Shown here piece by piece: positions 53,670 through 61,593 of a stretch of 64,000 nucleotides of DNA; within the stretch, counting starts at the first letter, position 1; the number at the start of each line of letters is the position of its first letter. This stretch comes from VAZQ01 sp963725185. Lineage in GTDB: Bacteria; Pseudomonadota; Alphaproteobacteria; Rhizobiales; Xanthobacteraceae. The position numbers and the translations under genes were made by a program. The stretch lies in contig CAVRXO010000002.1 of assembly GCA_963725185.1 (NCBI GenBank), forward strand, positions 372,001 through 436,000, given 5' to 3'. Below the pieces are notes generated by a model that saw nothing but the letters and a program-made list of their open reading frames with translations, had not been told where the DNA came from and ran no database searches.

Positions 53670-54650
53670 TTACTCCACCTTGATGTTGGCCGTCCGGATC
53701 ACCTTCGCCCACTTTTCGGTGTCGTCGGCGATGAGCTTGCCGAAATCGGCGGGCGTACCGGGCAGCACGATGCCGCCAAGATCCGCAAGCCGGGCCTTCA
53801 TCCTGGGATCGGCGAGGGCCGCGTTGATCTCGCTGTTGAGCTTGCCGATGATCTCGCCGGGCGTGTTCCTTGGCGCGCCCAATCCAAGCCAAAGGCTCGT
53901 CTCATAACCGGGCACGAAATCGTTCAGCGGCGGAACGTCCGGCAGCACGTCCAAGCGCGTCGCGGCAGTCACCGCCAACGGCCGCAGCTTGCCGGCCCTG
54001 ATGTATTCAATCGAGGTCGGGATATTGTCGAACATCACCTGAACCTGCCCGCCCATGAGGTCGGTGAGAGCAGGCGGCGAGCCGCGGTAGGGCACATGGA
54101 CCATGTCGATGCCGGTCATCAGCATGAACAGCTCGCCCGCCAGATGGGAGCTTGCTCCATTGCCGGCCGATGCCATCGTGATCTTGTGGGGATTGGCCTT
54201 GGCGTAGGCGATGAACTCGGGCGCCGTCTTGGCCGGCACCGATGGGTTGACCTCCATCACGCCCGGCGTGCGCATGATGCCGGCGATCGGCGCAATGTCA
54301 CGGATGAAATTGAAGGCGAGATTGCCATAGAGCGAGGCGTTGATCGCATTCGACAAGGTGACCAGGAGAAGCGTGTACCCGTCCGGCGCCGCACGCACCA
54401 CCGCCTCGGTCGCGAAATTGCCGGACGCGCCGGCCCGGTTCTCAATCACGATGGGCTGACCCAGCCGCTCGGACAGCCACTGACCCATCAGGCGCGCCAG
54501 CGTGTCGCTGGTGCTCCCGGGGGTAAAAGGAACCATGATGCGTACCGGTCGCGCCGGATAGGTTTGCGCCCTTGCGACGCGTGCGACCGCCGGCAGGACA
54601 GCAGCAGCCGCTGCTGCGAGGCGCAGAAAGCGACGACGCGGAAGTTTCAC
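53670..54650 (-). CDS. Bug/TctC-type substrate-binding protein, tandem copy A
   Basis: 326 aa with a twin-arginine-like signal (LPRRRFLRLAAAAAAVLPAV). Bug motifs: YPARPVRIMVPFTPGSTSDT, VIENRAGASGNFATEAVVRA, VHVPYRGSPPALTDLMGGQV, GEIIGKLNSEINAALADPRM. A periplasmic carboxylate binder without adjacent TctAB. It is a close paralogue of the gene at 54764-55741 (same ends: WAKVIRTANIKVE and WAKVIRAANIKPE), so the pair arose by tandem duplication. It lies inside the block separating eutB and eutC. Confidence 0.92.
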   Translation of the reverse strand: MKLPRRRFLRLAAAAAAVLPAVARVARAQTYPARPVRIMVPFTPGSTSDTLARLMGQWLSERLGQPIVIENRAGASGNFATEAVVRAAPDGYTLLLVTLSNAINASLYGNLAFNFIRDIAPIAGIMRTPGVMEVNPSVPAKTAPEFIAYAKANPHKITMASAGNGASSHLAGELFMLMTGIDMVHVPYRGSPPALTDLMGGQVQVMFDNIPTSIEYIRAGKLRPLAVTAATRLDVLPDVPPLNDFVPGYETSLWLGLGAPRNTPGEIIGKLNSEINAALADPRMKARLADLGGIVLPGTPADFGKLIADDTEKWAKVIRTANIKVE

Positions 54651-54763
54651 GATGCCCCCTCCAGAGAATGCGGTCGATCATGGCACGACGAGCACCCACG
54701 GCGCTCGTCAGCATCACTCGATTTCGGGGATGCTGGCGGCACCATTCGCGCTTGAAGCTGCAG

Positions 54764-55741
54764 CTACTCCGGCTTGATATTGGCCGCGCGGATCACCTTG
54801 GCCCACTTCTCGGTTTCCGCGACGATAAGCTTCCCGAAATCGGCAGGCGACATCGGCGTCGGTATGCTGCCGAGGTCGGCAAGACGGGACTTGATCTTCG
54901 GATCGGCGAGCGCGGCGTTTATCTCCTTGTTGAGACTATCGATGATCTCGGCAGGCGTGCCTGTGGGCGCGCCGATGCCTTGCCACGTGCTGGCCTCGAA
55001 GCCCTTCACAAAATCGGCCACGGGAGGCACGTCGGGCAACGCCTCCGAGCGCGTTGCGGTGGTCACCGCCAGCGCGCGCACCTTGCCGGCCTTGATGGTC
55101 GCGATCGACTCGGGGAGCGGGCTGAACATCACCTGCACCTGTCCGCCGAGCAAATCGGTCAGCGCGGGCGCGCCGCCCCGATAGGGCACATGCAGCATGT
55201 CGGCACCGGTCATCATCTTGAACAGCTCGCCCCCGACATGGGACGTGCTGCCGGTGCCGCCCGAAGCCATGGTGACCTTGCCGGGATTGGCCTTGGTATA
55301 GGCGATGAACTCGGGGACCGTGCGGGCCGGAACCGACAGGTTCACCTCCATCACCAGGGGCAAAGTGCTGATCATGGCGACCGGAGCGATATCGCGAATG
55401 AAATTGAAGTTGAGGTTCGCGTACAGCGTCGCGTTGGTGGTCACCGAGGAGGGGATCAGGAGCAGCGTATAGCCGTCCGGGGCGGCACGCACGACCGCCT
55501 CGATGCCGATATTGGTGCCCGCGCCGGGCCGGTTCTCGATGATGAATGACTGCCCGAGCCGCTCGGAGAGCCATTGGGCCATCACGCGCGCCAGGATATC
55601 GAGCGCTCCGCCGGGAGCGACCGGCACGATGATGCGCACCGCGCGCGCCGGATAAGCTTGCGCCATCGCGATGCGCGGCAGGATCGGGAGCACGGCAGCG
55701 CCCGCTGCCAGCTGCAGAAATCGGCGGCGTGGACGTTTCAT
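54764..55741 (-). CDS. Bug/TctC-type substrate-binding protein, tandem copy B
   Basis: 325 aa from the ATG at 55741 (GGGAGGAGC upstream); longer upstream frames are not coding. Tat-like signal RPRRRFLQLAAGAAVLPILP. Bug motifs: YPARAVRIIVPVAPGGALDI, IIENRPGAGTNIGIEAVVRA, LHVPYRGGAPALTDLLGGQV. Substitutions against copy A in the binding loop (GGALDI against GSTSDT) suggest a different ligand. 113 bases separate the two copies; they are probably one transcript with copy B first. Confidence 0.92.
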   Translation of the reverse strand: MKRPRRRFLQLAAGAAVLPILPRIAMAQAYPARAVRIIVPVAPGGALDILARVMAQWLSERLGQSFIIENRPGAGTNIGIEAVVRAAPDGYTLLLIPSSVTTNATLYANLNFNFIRDIAPVAMISTLPLVMEVNLSVPARTVPEFIAYTKANPGKVTMASGGTGSTSHVGGELFKMMTGADMLHVPYRGGAPALTDLLGGQVQVMFSPLPESIATIKAGKVRALAVTTATRSEALPDVPPVADFVKGFEASTWQGIGAPTGTPAEIIDSLNKEINAALADPKIKSRLADLGSIPTPMSPADFGKLIVAETEKWAKVIRAANIKPE

Positions 55742-55931
55742 AGCTCCTCCCAAAGTATTTTGCGGACACACTATCAGCGTGCCGCAGGCCTCGCGAGCGG
55801 CTTTTCGCCACTGGCTCGCCCGGCATTGGCCGGCCGGCGCATGCGCCAGACGCCATTGCAGCGGGTTTTCATTTGCACGAGGATCGCGTTCATGCACATA
55901 TCGACTGAATCCAGCGAAGAGGAACCTGCAA

Positions 55932-57032
55932 ATGGAAGAGATAAAGCTCTGGAAGGTTGGAGGTTCCAAGGAGTCTCTAAGTATAGCCGACGTTTCAAGG
56001 GTCGGCCAGACTAAGACCGAGGAATTGCTTGAAGAAATTATTGTAAAATCACCGAACCTTCTTCTGAGTGGATTGAAGCTGGTTGGAAGGCAGACGGAAA
56101 CGCCCGGCGGTCCACTCGACCTAATGGGCGTGGACGAGGATGGAAGATTGATCGTGTTCGAATTAAAACGCGGCACCCTCACCCGCGACGCGGTAGCTCA
56201 GATTGTTGATTACGCTTCGTATCTAGCTGAACTTACTTTGCCCGAATTAAGCAATTTTGTAAGCCAAGGCTCTGGAAGGTTAGGAGTTGAAAAAATTGAT
56301 AATTTTTCTGAATGGTACCAACTTCAGTTTGGAAAGAATCCAGCATCGATCGGCAAACCAAAGATGATGTTGGTTGGCTTGGGAGTAGACGATCGAGCGC
56401 GCCGGATGGTGGAGTTTCTTGCTGATAGCGACATTGAAATTTCGCTTATAACATTTCATGGTTTTGGCGAGGGAAGTGACACATACCTGGCACGACAAAT
56501 TGAGGTTGCGCAGAGACCACAAGAGCAGTCAACCAACGCCTCAAAATCGGTGAATCTCCAGAAATTACTTCGTAAAGCGAAAGCGGCCGGCGTGACCGAT
56601 ATTTTTGATCGGATCGCTGGAGTTCTCCGAGCCGAGCTTAATGATCCGTATGAATGGCCAAACCAAAGCAGCTACACTTATTACCTTCAGGACATCACAA
56701 AATCTGGCACCCCGTCAAATCGAGCCTACGTTTCACTCTCAATCCCGGACAACGCACACGGGTCCGTGCTTATGACCTTACAGGACCGGGCGGTCACAGC
56801 GGCAGGTAAGGATTGGTTGGACATTGCGAAAGCTTGGGGCGGGCGCGTGTTGAAGAGGAAGGGCTATTTTGAAATCAAAATTGCGTCAGCGGATGATTGG
56901 AAAACTCTGGAACCTGATGTCAAGAGGTTGTGCTCCGCTATTGTTCGCGGTCGCAACTCAATACGGGAGCAACAGATAGTGACAGAGCGTCAGTCGGGCA
57001 TCGCTGACTCTGAAGAAGAGCGGCAATCTTAG
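55932..57032 (+). CDS. NucS/DUF91-like PD-(D/E)XK nuclease-fold protein
   Basis: 366 aa from the ATG at 55932 (AGAGGAA 8 bases upstream). The nuclease-like core is at ~25-110: TKTEELLEEIIVKSPNLLLS, then GGPLDLMGVDEDGRLIVFEL and KRGTLTRDAVAQIVDYASYL. This gives the D...ExK catalytic pattern (Asp of PLDLMG, Glu-Leu-Lys) as in NucS/RecB-like endonucleases. The C-terminal half (NQSSYTYYLQDITKSGTPSN, DWLDIAKAWGGRVLKR) is unassigned. The gene is visibly more AT-rich than its surroundings and is an orphan within the eutB-eutC gap, so horizontal acquisition is likely. A defence or repair role is only inferred. Confidence 0.75.
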   Translation: MEEIKLWKVGGSKESLSIADVSRVGQTKTEELLEEIIVKSPNLLLSGLKLVGRQTETPGGPLDLMGVDEDGRLIVFELKRGTLTRDAVAQIVDYASYLAELTLPELSNFVSQGSGRLGVEKIDNFSEWYQLQFGKNPASIGKPKMMLVGLGVDDRARRMVEFLADSDIEISLITFHGFGEGSDTYLARQIEVAQRPQEQSTNASKSVNLQKLLRKAKAAGVTDIFDRIAGVLRAELNDPYEWPNQSSYTYYLQDITKSGTPSNRAYVSLSIPDNAHGSVLMTLQDRAVTAAGKDWLDIAKAWGGRVLKRKGYFEIKIASADDWKTLEPDVKRLCSAIVRGRNSIREQQIVTERQSGIADSEEERQS

Positions 57033-57171
57033 GGCAGGTCGCAAATTGGCCTCGTGAATTCTATCAATCTTCTTAAATAACGGCTGGTTGCGCAAACAAA
57101 CCACGTCAAGGGCAATGTTCCCGTTCAGGCCAACCACTGAAACATATCACCAGCACAGTACCTCCGCCTCA

Positions 57172-57990
57172 ATGACTGGACAATCGGGCCCGCTAGATTC
57201 TCAGAAGATAGCTGCATCGGCTGAGGCAGAAGAACGTCCCTGGGCGGGCCTGCGCCAGCTCACCGCGGCGCGCATCGGTCTGGCGCGCAGCGGCGCATCG
57301 CTCGCCACCGGTCCGTTGCTGGAATTGCGGCTGGCGCATGCGCGGGCCCGCGACGCGGTGCATGCGCTGCTCGACGAGGAGCGGCTGCGCGCCGATCTCG
57401 CGGCCCTGGATTCGCCTGTGCTGAGCGTCTCCAGTGCGGTACGGGACCGTTCGCAATATTTGATGCGGCCAGATCTCGGCCGCCAGTTGGCGCCCGGATC
57501 CCAAGCCGTGCTGGCGGAGCATGCGAGCGGCGGCCACGACGCGGCGCTGGTGATCACCGACGGCCTGTCGGCGCGAGCGGTCGAGCGCCACGCCCGACCG
57601 CTCCTGGCAGCCCTGCTGCCGCAGCTGCGAGCCGACAGCTGGCGCACCGCCCCGCTTGCGATCGTGCGCCAAGGCCGGGTCGCCATCGGCGATGCGGTCG
57701 CGCAGTTGCTGCGAGCCCGCATGGTCGTGGTCCTGATCGGGGAGCGCCCGGGCCTGTCCGCGCCCGACAGCATGGGCGCCTACCTAACCTGGCAACCAGG
57801 GCCGCACACCACGGATGCGAACCGCAACTGCATCTCGAATATCCGGCCCGAGGGAATCGATCCTTATCACGCGGCTTTCAAGGTCATGCAGCTGCTGCGC
57901 GCCATGCGGACGCGCCGGATGTCGGGGGTCGCGTTGAAGGACGAGACCGACCGGCTGCTGATCGAGGACGCGGATCGCCGCGCTCGTTGA
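57172..57990 (+). CDS. eutC: Ethanolamine ammonia-lyase light chain EutC
   Basis: 272 aa from the ATG at 57172. WAGLRQLTAARIGLARSGAS, LLELRLAHARARDAVHALLD, AALVITDGLSARAVERHARP, VVVLIGERPGLSAPDSMGAY, LTWQPGPHTTDANRNCISNI and RPEGIDPYHAAFKVMQLLRA are the full EutC signature. It binds cobalamin together with EutB. It lies 3.9 kb downstream of eutB in the same orientation; the four intervening genes are unrelated to ethanolamine use. It needs its own promoter, perhaps in 57033-57171. Confidence 0.94.
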   Translation: MTGQSGPLDSQKIAASAEAEERPWAGLRQLTAARIGLARSGASLATGPLLELRLAHARARDAVHALLDEERLRADLAALDSPVLSVSSAVRDRSQYLMRPDLGRQLAPGSQAVLAEHASGGHDAALVITDGLSARAVERHARPLLAALLPQLRADSWRTAPLAIVRQGRVAIGDAVAQLLRARMVVVLIGERPGLSAPDSMGAYLTWQPGPHTTDANRNCISNIRPEGIDPYHAAFKVMQLLRAMRTRRMSGVALKDETDRLLIEDADRRAR

Positions 57991-58015
57991 GCCGACCGGC
58001 AGATCCATTGGGACT

Positions 58016-58906
58016 TCACTGGTCCAAGCTGGCGGCGATGGCGCGCCCAACGGCGGCCAAGGTCGCGTCGCGTTGCTGATCGGATCTGGAGGTTTCGGTA
58101 AGGTAGACCGCGACCACGATCGGCGCCCTTCCGGGCGGCCAAATGATGCCGACATCGTTGGTCGTGCCGTTCCCTCCCGACCCGGTCTTGTCGCCCATCC
58201 GCCATCCGCTCGGCAGCCCGGCCCGCAGACGCGCGTCGCCGGTCTTGTTGCCGAGCAGCCAACGGCTGAGCTGATCCTTGGAGGCGGCGGACAAGGCGTT
58301 GCCGAGAACAAGCGAATGCAGGCTCGACAGCATCGCCGCCGGCGACGTGGTGTCGCGCGGGTCACCCGGCACGGCATCGTTCAGAGCAGGCTCGACGCGA
58401 TCAAGCTCCGTCACGGTATCGCCGAGCGAGCGCGCGAAAGCGGTCACTCCCCCCGGTCCGTCCAGCACGCCAAGAAGCAGATTGGCCGCCGTATTGTCGC
58501 TCACCGTCATGGCTGCTTCGCAGAGCTCCGCGAGCGACATGCCGTCGCCGCCGACCCGGTCCCTGGTGACGGGCGAATACTCCATGAGGTCGGTCGCACG
58601 GAAATGAATGCGCCGTTCGAGATTCTCCTTGCCGGCATCGACCCGCTGCAGGATGGCACCGGCGGCCAACAGCTTGAAGGTGCTGCACATCGGAAATCGC
58701 TCGTCGGCCCGATGCCCGGATCGCGCGCCGCCGAGCGTATCAAGCACCGCAACCCCAAGGCGTCCGCCGCTTTCCAGCTCGATCTTCATGACATCGGCTG
58801 CGACCGTCTCAGAGAATCTTTCGGCCGCCCAGGTCTGGTCCGGCGCGCTCGCAAATCCGCATCCGGCTGCGCACGCGCCTTGGAAAAATCGTCGCCTGGT
58901 AATCAT
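58016..58906 (-). CDS. Class A beta-lactamase
   Basis: 296 aa from the ATG at 58906, opening a twin-arginine signal (MITRRRFFQGACAAGCGFAS). Serine beta-lactamase motifs: Ser75-Thr-Phe-Lys (MCSTFKLL), Ser136-Asp-Asn (VSDNTAANLL), Glu172 (RVEPALNDA, omega loop), Lys240-Thr-Gly (GDKTGSGG). It would hydrolyse penicillins or cephalosporins in the periplasm after Tat export. No ampR-type regulator is adjacent. An IS256-family element lies ~100 bases upstream of the start and could influence expression. Confidence 0.94.
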   Translation of the reverse strand: MITRRRFFQGACAAGCGFASAPDQTWAAERFSETVAADVMKIELESGGRLGVAVLDTLGGARSGHRADERFPMCSTFKLLAAGAILQRVDAGKENLERRIHFRATDLMEYSPVTRDRVGGDGMSLAELCEAAMTVSDNTAANLLLGVLDGPGGVTAFARSLGDTVTELDRVEPALNDAVPGDPRDTTSPAAMLSSLHSLVLGNALSAASKDQLSRWLLGNKTGDARLRAGLPSGWRMGDKTGSGGNGTTNDVGIIWPPGRAPIVVAVYLTETSRSDQQRDATLAAVGRAIAASLDQ

Positions 58907-59002
58907 TCGATGCTCCCTATCGTGCAAGATGAATGTACCCAGCGCAGGAGCATGGACAAGGGACGACAGATCGCCGAGCCATGAGAACAGTTGTTGGTAA
59001 CG

Positions 59003-60197
59003 TCAATTGTTCTGTGTCAGCAGGAAGGGGGTGCTGACGCCCTGTGACTTGTTTTCGTGGGTGAAGACGGCGAACAGAATGCGGTCCATGGATGTCCTGT
59101 CCTGGAAGGTTCCCATGGGCCTGGTCCTTCGCCGGACCTCGCGAAATCGTCGTTCGATTGCATTTGTGGTTCGGACTTTGCGGCGCTGGTCCTCCGATTT
59201 GTAGCGAAAGCAGGTCAGCAACTCATCGAGGTCGTTGCGCAGACAGGCGACGGCTGCCGGATATTTATCGGCGAAGCGGTTGGCGAGCTTGCGTGCGGCG
59301 GCGCGTGCCGCCGGGGCATTGGCGGCATTCATGATCTTGTGGAGGGCCCGCTTGACCTTCGGCTGATCGGCTTTGCGGACCTTGTCGAGGACATTCCTGA
59401 TCTTGTGCGCCCAGCAGCGCTGCACCGGGATGCCGTGGAAGGCGCTTGGCAAGGCAGCGAGCAGACCGGCCCCACCATCGACGCAAATCATGTCCAGCCC
59501 CTCGCCGGTGAGCCCACGGCGGATAGAGATCGGTCAGGAACTTCTCCCATTCGGCGGCGCTTTCGCTCGTCGCCAAGCGGAAGTCGATGACCTCCTTCTT
59601 GCCATCGCGGCGGAGCCCCAAAGCCACGAGAACCGGCCTACGCAGGGCGCCGGCGCCGGTCTTGCGCGAGAGCACGACACCATCGAGCATCAGCGCTTGA
59701 TAGCGGTTCTGAAGCGGCCGGCGATGGAAGGCGGCCACCGCCGCATCGAGCGTCTTAGCAACCTGGCTCACCGTGTTGGGGCTCACCTTGCGCCCCAGCA
59801 ACGCCAGCAACGTTTCCCCAACCTTGCGGGTCGACAGGCCAAGCACGAAGCCGGCAAGGATCACCCGGTCAATCTCCCGTGTGCGCCGCGCATAGGCGCG
59901 CACGACCTCGACCGGGCTATAGCGGCGGGTCCGCGGAACGCTGAGCTCGATATCCCCAAGCTCGGTCAGAAGATGCCGCCGATAGTAGCCATTGCGACGA
60001 TCGGCAGCCTGATCGGCCTGCAGCTGCTCAAGGTGGCGGTCCACCGCCGCAGCCATTTGATCTTCGATGATCTCCGCCAGGGCTTGCCGGCCGAGCGGGC
60101 GGTAGCCCTCGCCCCACTCCAAGCCATCGCCCTGCATCGCCTTCACGACCTCAAAAGCCATCGGTAAACTCGTAATCGTCGCAGTTCGCTGTGACAT
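59003..60197 (-). CDS. IS256-family (mutator-type) transposase, one frameshift
   Basis: N-terminal part to ~59510: MAFEVVKAMQGDGLEWGEGY, RRNGYYRRHLLTELGDIELS, VPRTRRYSPVEVVRAYARRT, YQALMLDGVVLSRKTGAGAL (first Asp). After a one-base shift near 59515: LDMICVDGGAGLLAALPSAF (second Asp), VQRCWAHKIRNVLDKVRKAD, RTTNAIERRFREVRRRTRPM (catalytic Glu). The DDE triad is complete but split over two frames, so this copy is inactive if the base call is right. Programmed frameshifting is not usual for IS256. Confidence 0.9.
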
Positions 60198-60267
60198 GGG
60201 GGGTGCTCCGTTGTGTGCTTGGCAGCCACAGTGGGAGTACCCCCTTCCTCGCCTGACACAGAATCCC
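59006..60267. mobile_element. IS256-family insertion sequence
   Basis: Terminal inverted repeats share TTCTGTGTCAG and AGGAAGGGGGT: the left end is at ~59010-59032, and the right end at ~60238-60264 is read on the other strand. The flanks TAACGTCA (58998-59005) and TTACGTCA (60268-60275) differ by one base and may be the 8-bp target duplication. The element separates the beta-lactamase and polysaccharide deacetylase genes. Exact ends are inferred by eye. Confidence 0.8.
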
Positions 60268-60382
60268 TTACGTCACCCAGTTGTTCGTCCTGATGACCGC
60301 GAGAATCCCGTGTGCTACCCTCGAACGGAGGCCGCTGGATCAGCCGGCGAGCGGCTGACCTCGTCGGCGGACCAGAATCCAG

Positions 60383-61278
60383 ATGACCGGAAAGCTGACC
60401 CTATCGATCGACCTCGAGCTCGCCTGGGACTCTGGGACACGATCACGGCCGAGGACCTGCGGCTGGCCGAGACGGCGGAACGCCCGATCTGCACGGCGCT
60501 CGTCGATCTGTTCGATCGCCATCAGGTGCCCGCGAGCTGGCTCGTGGTCGCCGCCTTGCTGGACGAGGACAGCGCGCGCGCGCGCCCTGGACCGAAGTCG
60601 TGCTGGTATGCGCCCGACGTGGTCGAGCGCATCGCCGCCGCCAGGGTGCGCCACGAGATCGGCAGCCACGGCGGACGCCATATCTATTTCGATCGGATTT
60701 CGGCGCCCGAGGCGCAGGACGATCTCGACTTTGCCAAAAGCGTGCATCGCGCCCATGGCCTGGGATTCGACTCTTTCGTATTTCCGCGCGGCACGGTCGG
60801 GCATTTGGATATCCTGGCACAGAGCGGGCTTCGGGTGGTGCGCAGCCGCGACGTCGGCCTGTTGCGGAGCGTCAACCACGGCGGCCGCCTGGCGGCGCGC
60901 GCCGCGAACTTCATCGACCAGTTCCTCCCGGTCCCGCCGCCTCCGTCGTGGCCGCAGCCGCTGGGCGGGCTCATCGAAATACCGGGATGCATGCAGATCA
61001 TGGGGCGCAACGGATTGCGCCGCTTCGTCCTGCCCCAGGTCACGCGCGCCAAGCTCCTGATCGGGCTTAAGCAGGCGATGCGGGCGGGCGGCACGTTTCA
61101 TCTCTGGTTCCATCCCTCCAACTTCTACTATCGTCGCGACGAGCAGCTGGCGACGCTCGACTGGTTCCTCGCACGCGCCGCCGACGAAGCCAGCCGCGGG
61201 CGCATCGAGTTCCGGACCATGGGCTCCTATGCAGGAGAGTCGAACGCCGGCAGCGTTCCGGCCGCAGCCGCCGTATGA
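60383..61278 (+). CDS. Polysaccharide deacetylase family protein, one frameshift
   Basis: The ATG at 60383 opens MTGKLTLSIDLELAW (NodB-like first strand with catalytic Asp). Near 60428 one base appears missing, and the frame resumes LWDTITAEDLRLAETAERPI, FDRHQVPASWLVVAALLDED, RVRHEIGSHGGRHIYFDRIS (metal His motif), LGFDSFVFPRGTVGHLDILA and GGTFHLWFHPSNFYY. It would remove acetyl groups from a surface polysaccharide. It lies just beyond the right end of the IS, so its native promoter may be displaced. ~300 aa when corrected. Confidence 0.8.
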
Positions 61279-61593
61279 TCAAATAGAATCAGCATTTCTC
61301 ATTCAAGAAAGCACACAAACGCGGCTCAAGGACTACTGTCAGGGACGCACGGCGCTTCACTCCTTCTCCCCAGGGGGGAGAAGGGCGGGATGAGGGGGCT
61401 CGGGCGGTGGGATACGGAAACATCGTAACCCCCTCACCCCACCCTCTCCCCACACGAAGTCGGGTTTACCCGACTTCGTCACCTATAGTGCGCAAGTCGG
61501 GCAAGCCCGACTTGCGATGGCGAGGGAGCCAACCGCCGTGCCTTCCTGACCAACAAACGCTGTGCCTTCCTAACCAATAAAGAGTGTACGAAG
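61279..61593. repeat. Composite of palindromic and direct repeats between convergent genes
   Basis: CTTCTCCCC...GGGGAGAAG at 61363-61383. ACGAAGTCGGG...CCCGACTTCGT at 61454-61479. CGCAAGTCGGG...CCCGACTTGCG at 61491-61516, almost the same stem. Then an imperfect direct repeat: GCCGTGCCTTCCTGACCAAC followed 27 bases on by GCTGTGCCTTCCTAACCAAT. It lies between the deacetylase and UbiD stops and probably terminates both transcripts. Confidence 0.8.

Noticed and set aside
61360..61520. Possible CRISPR-like repeat array
   Set aside because: The repeats are palindromic stems of different types without regular spacers; they fit REP/terminator elements.
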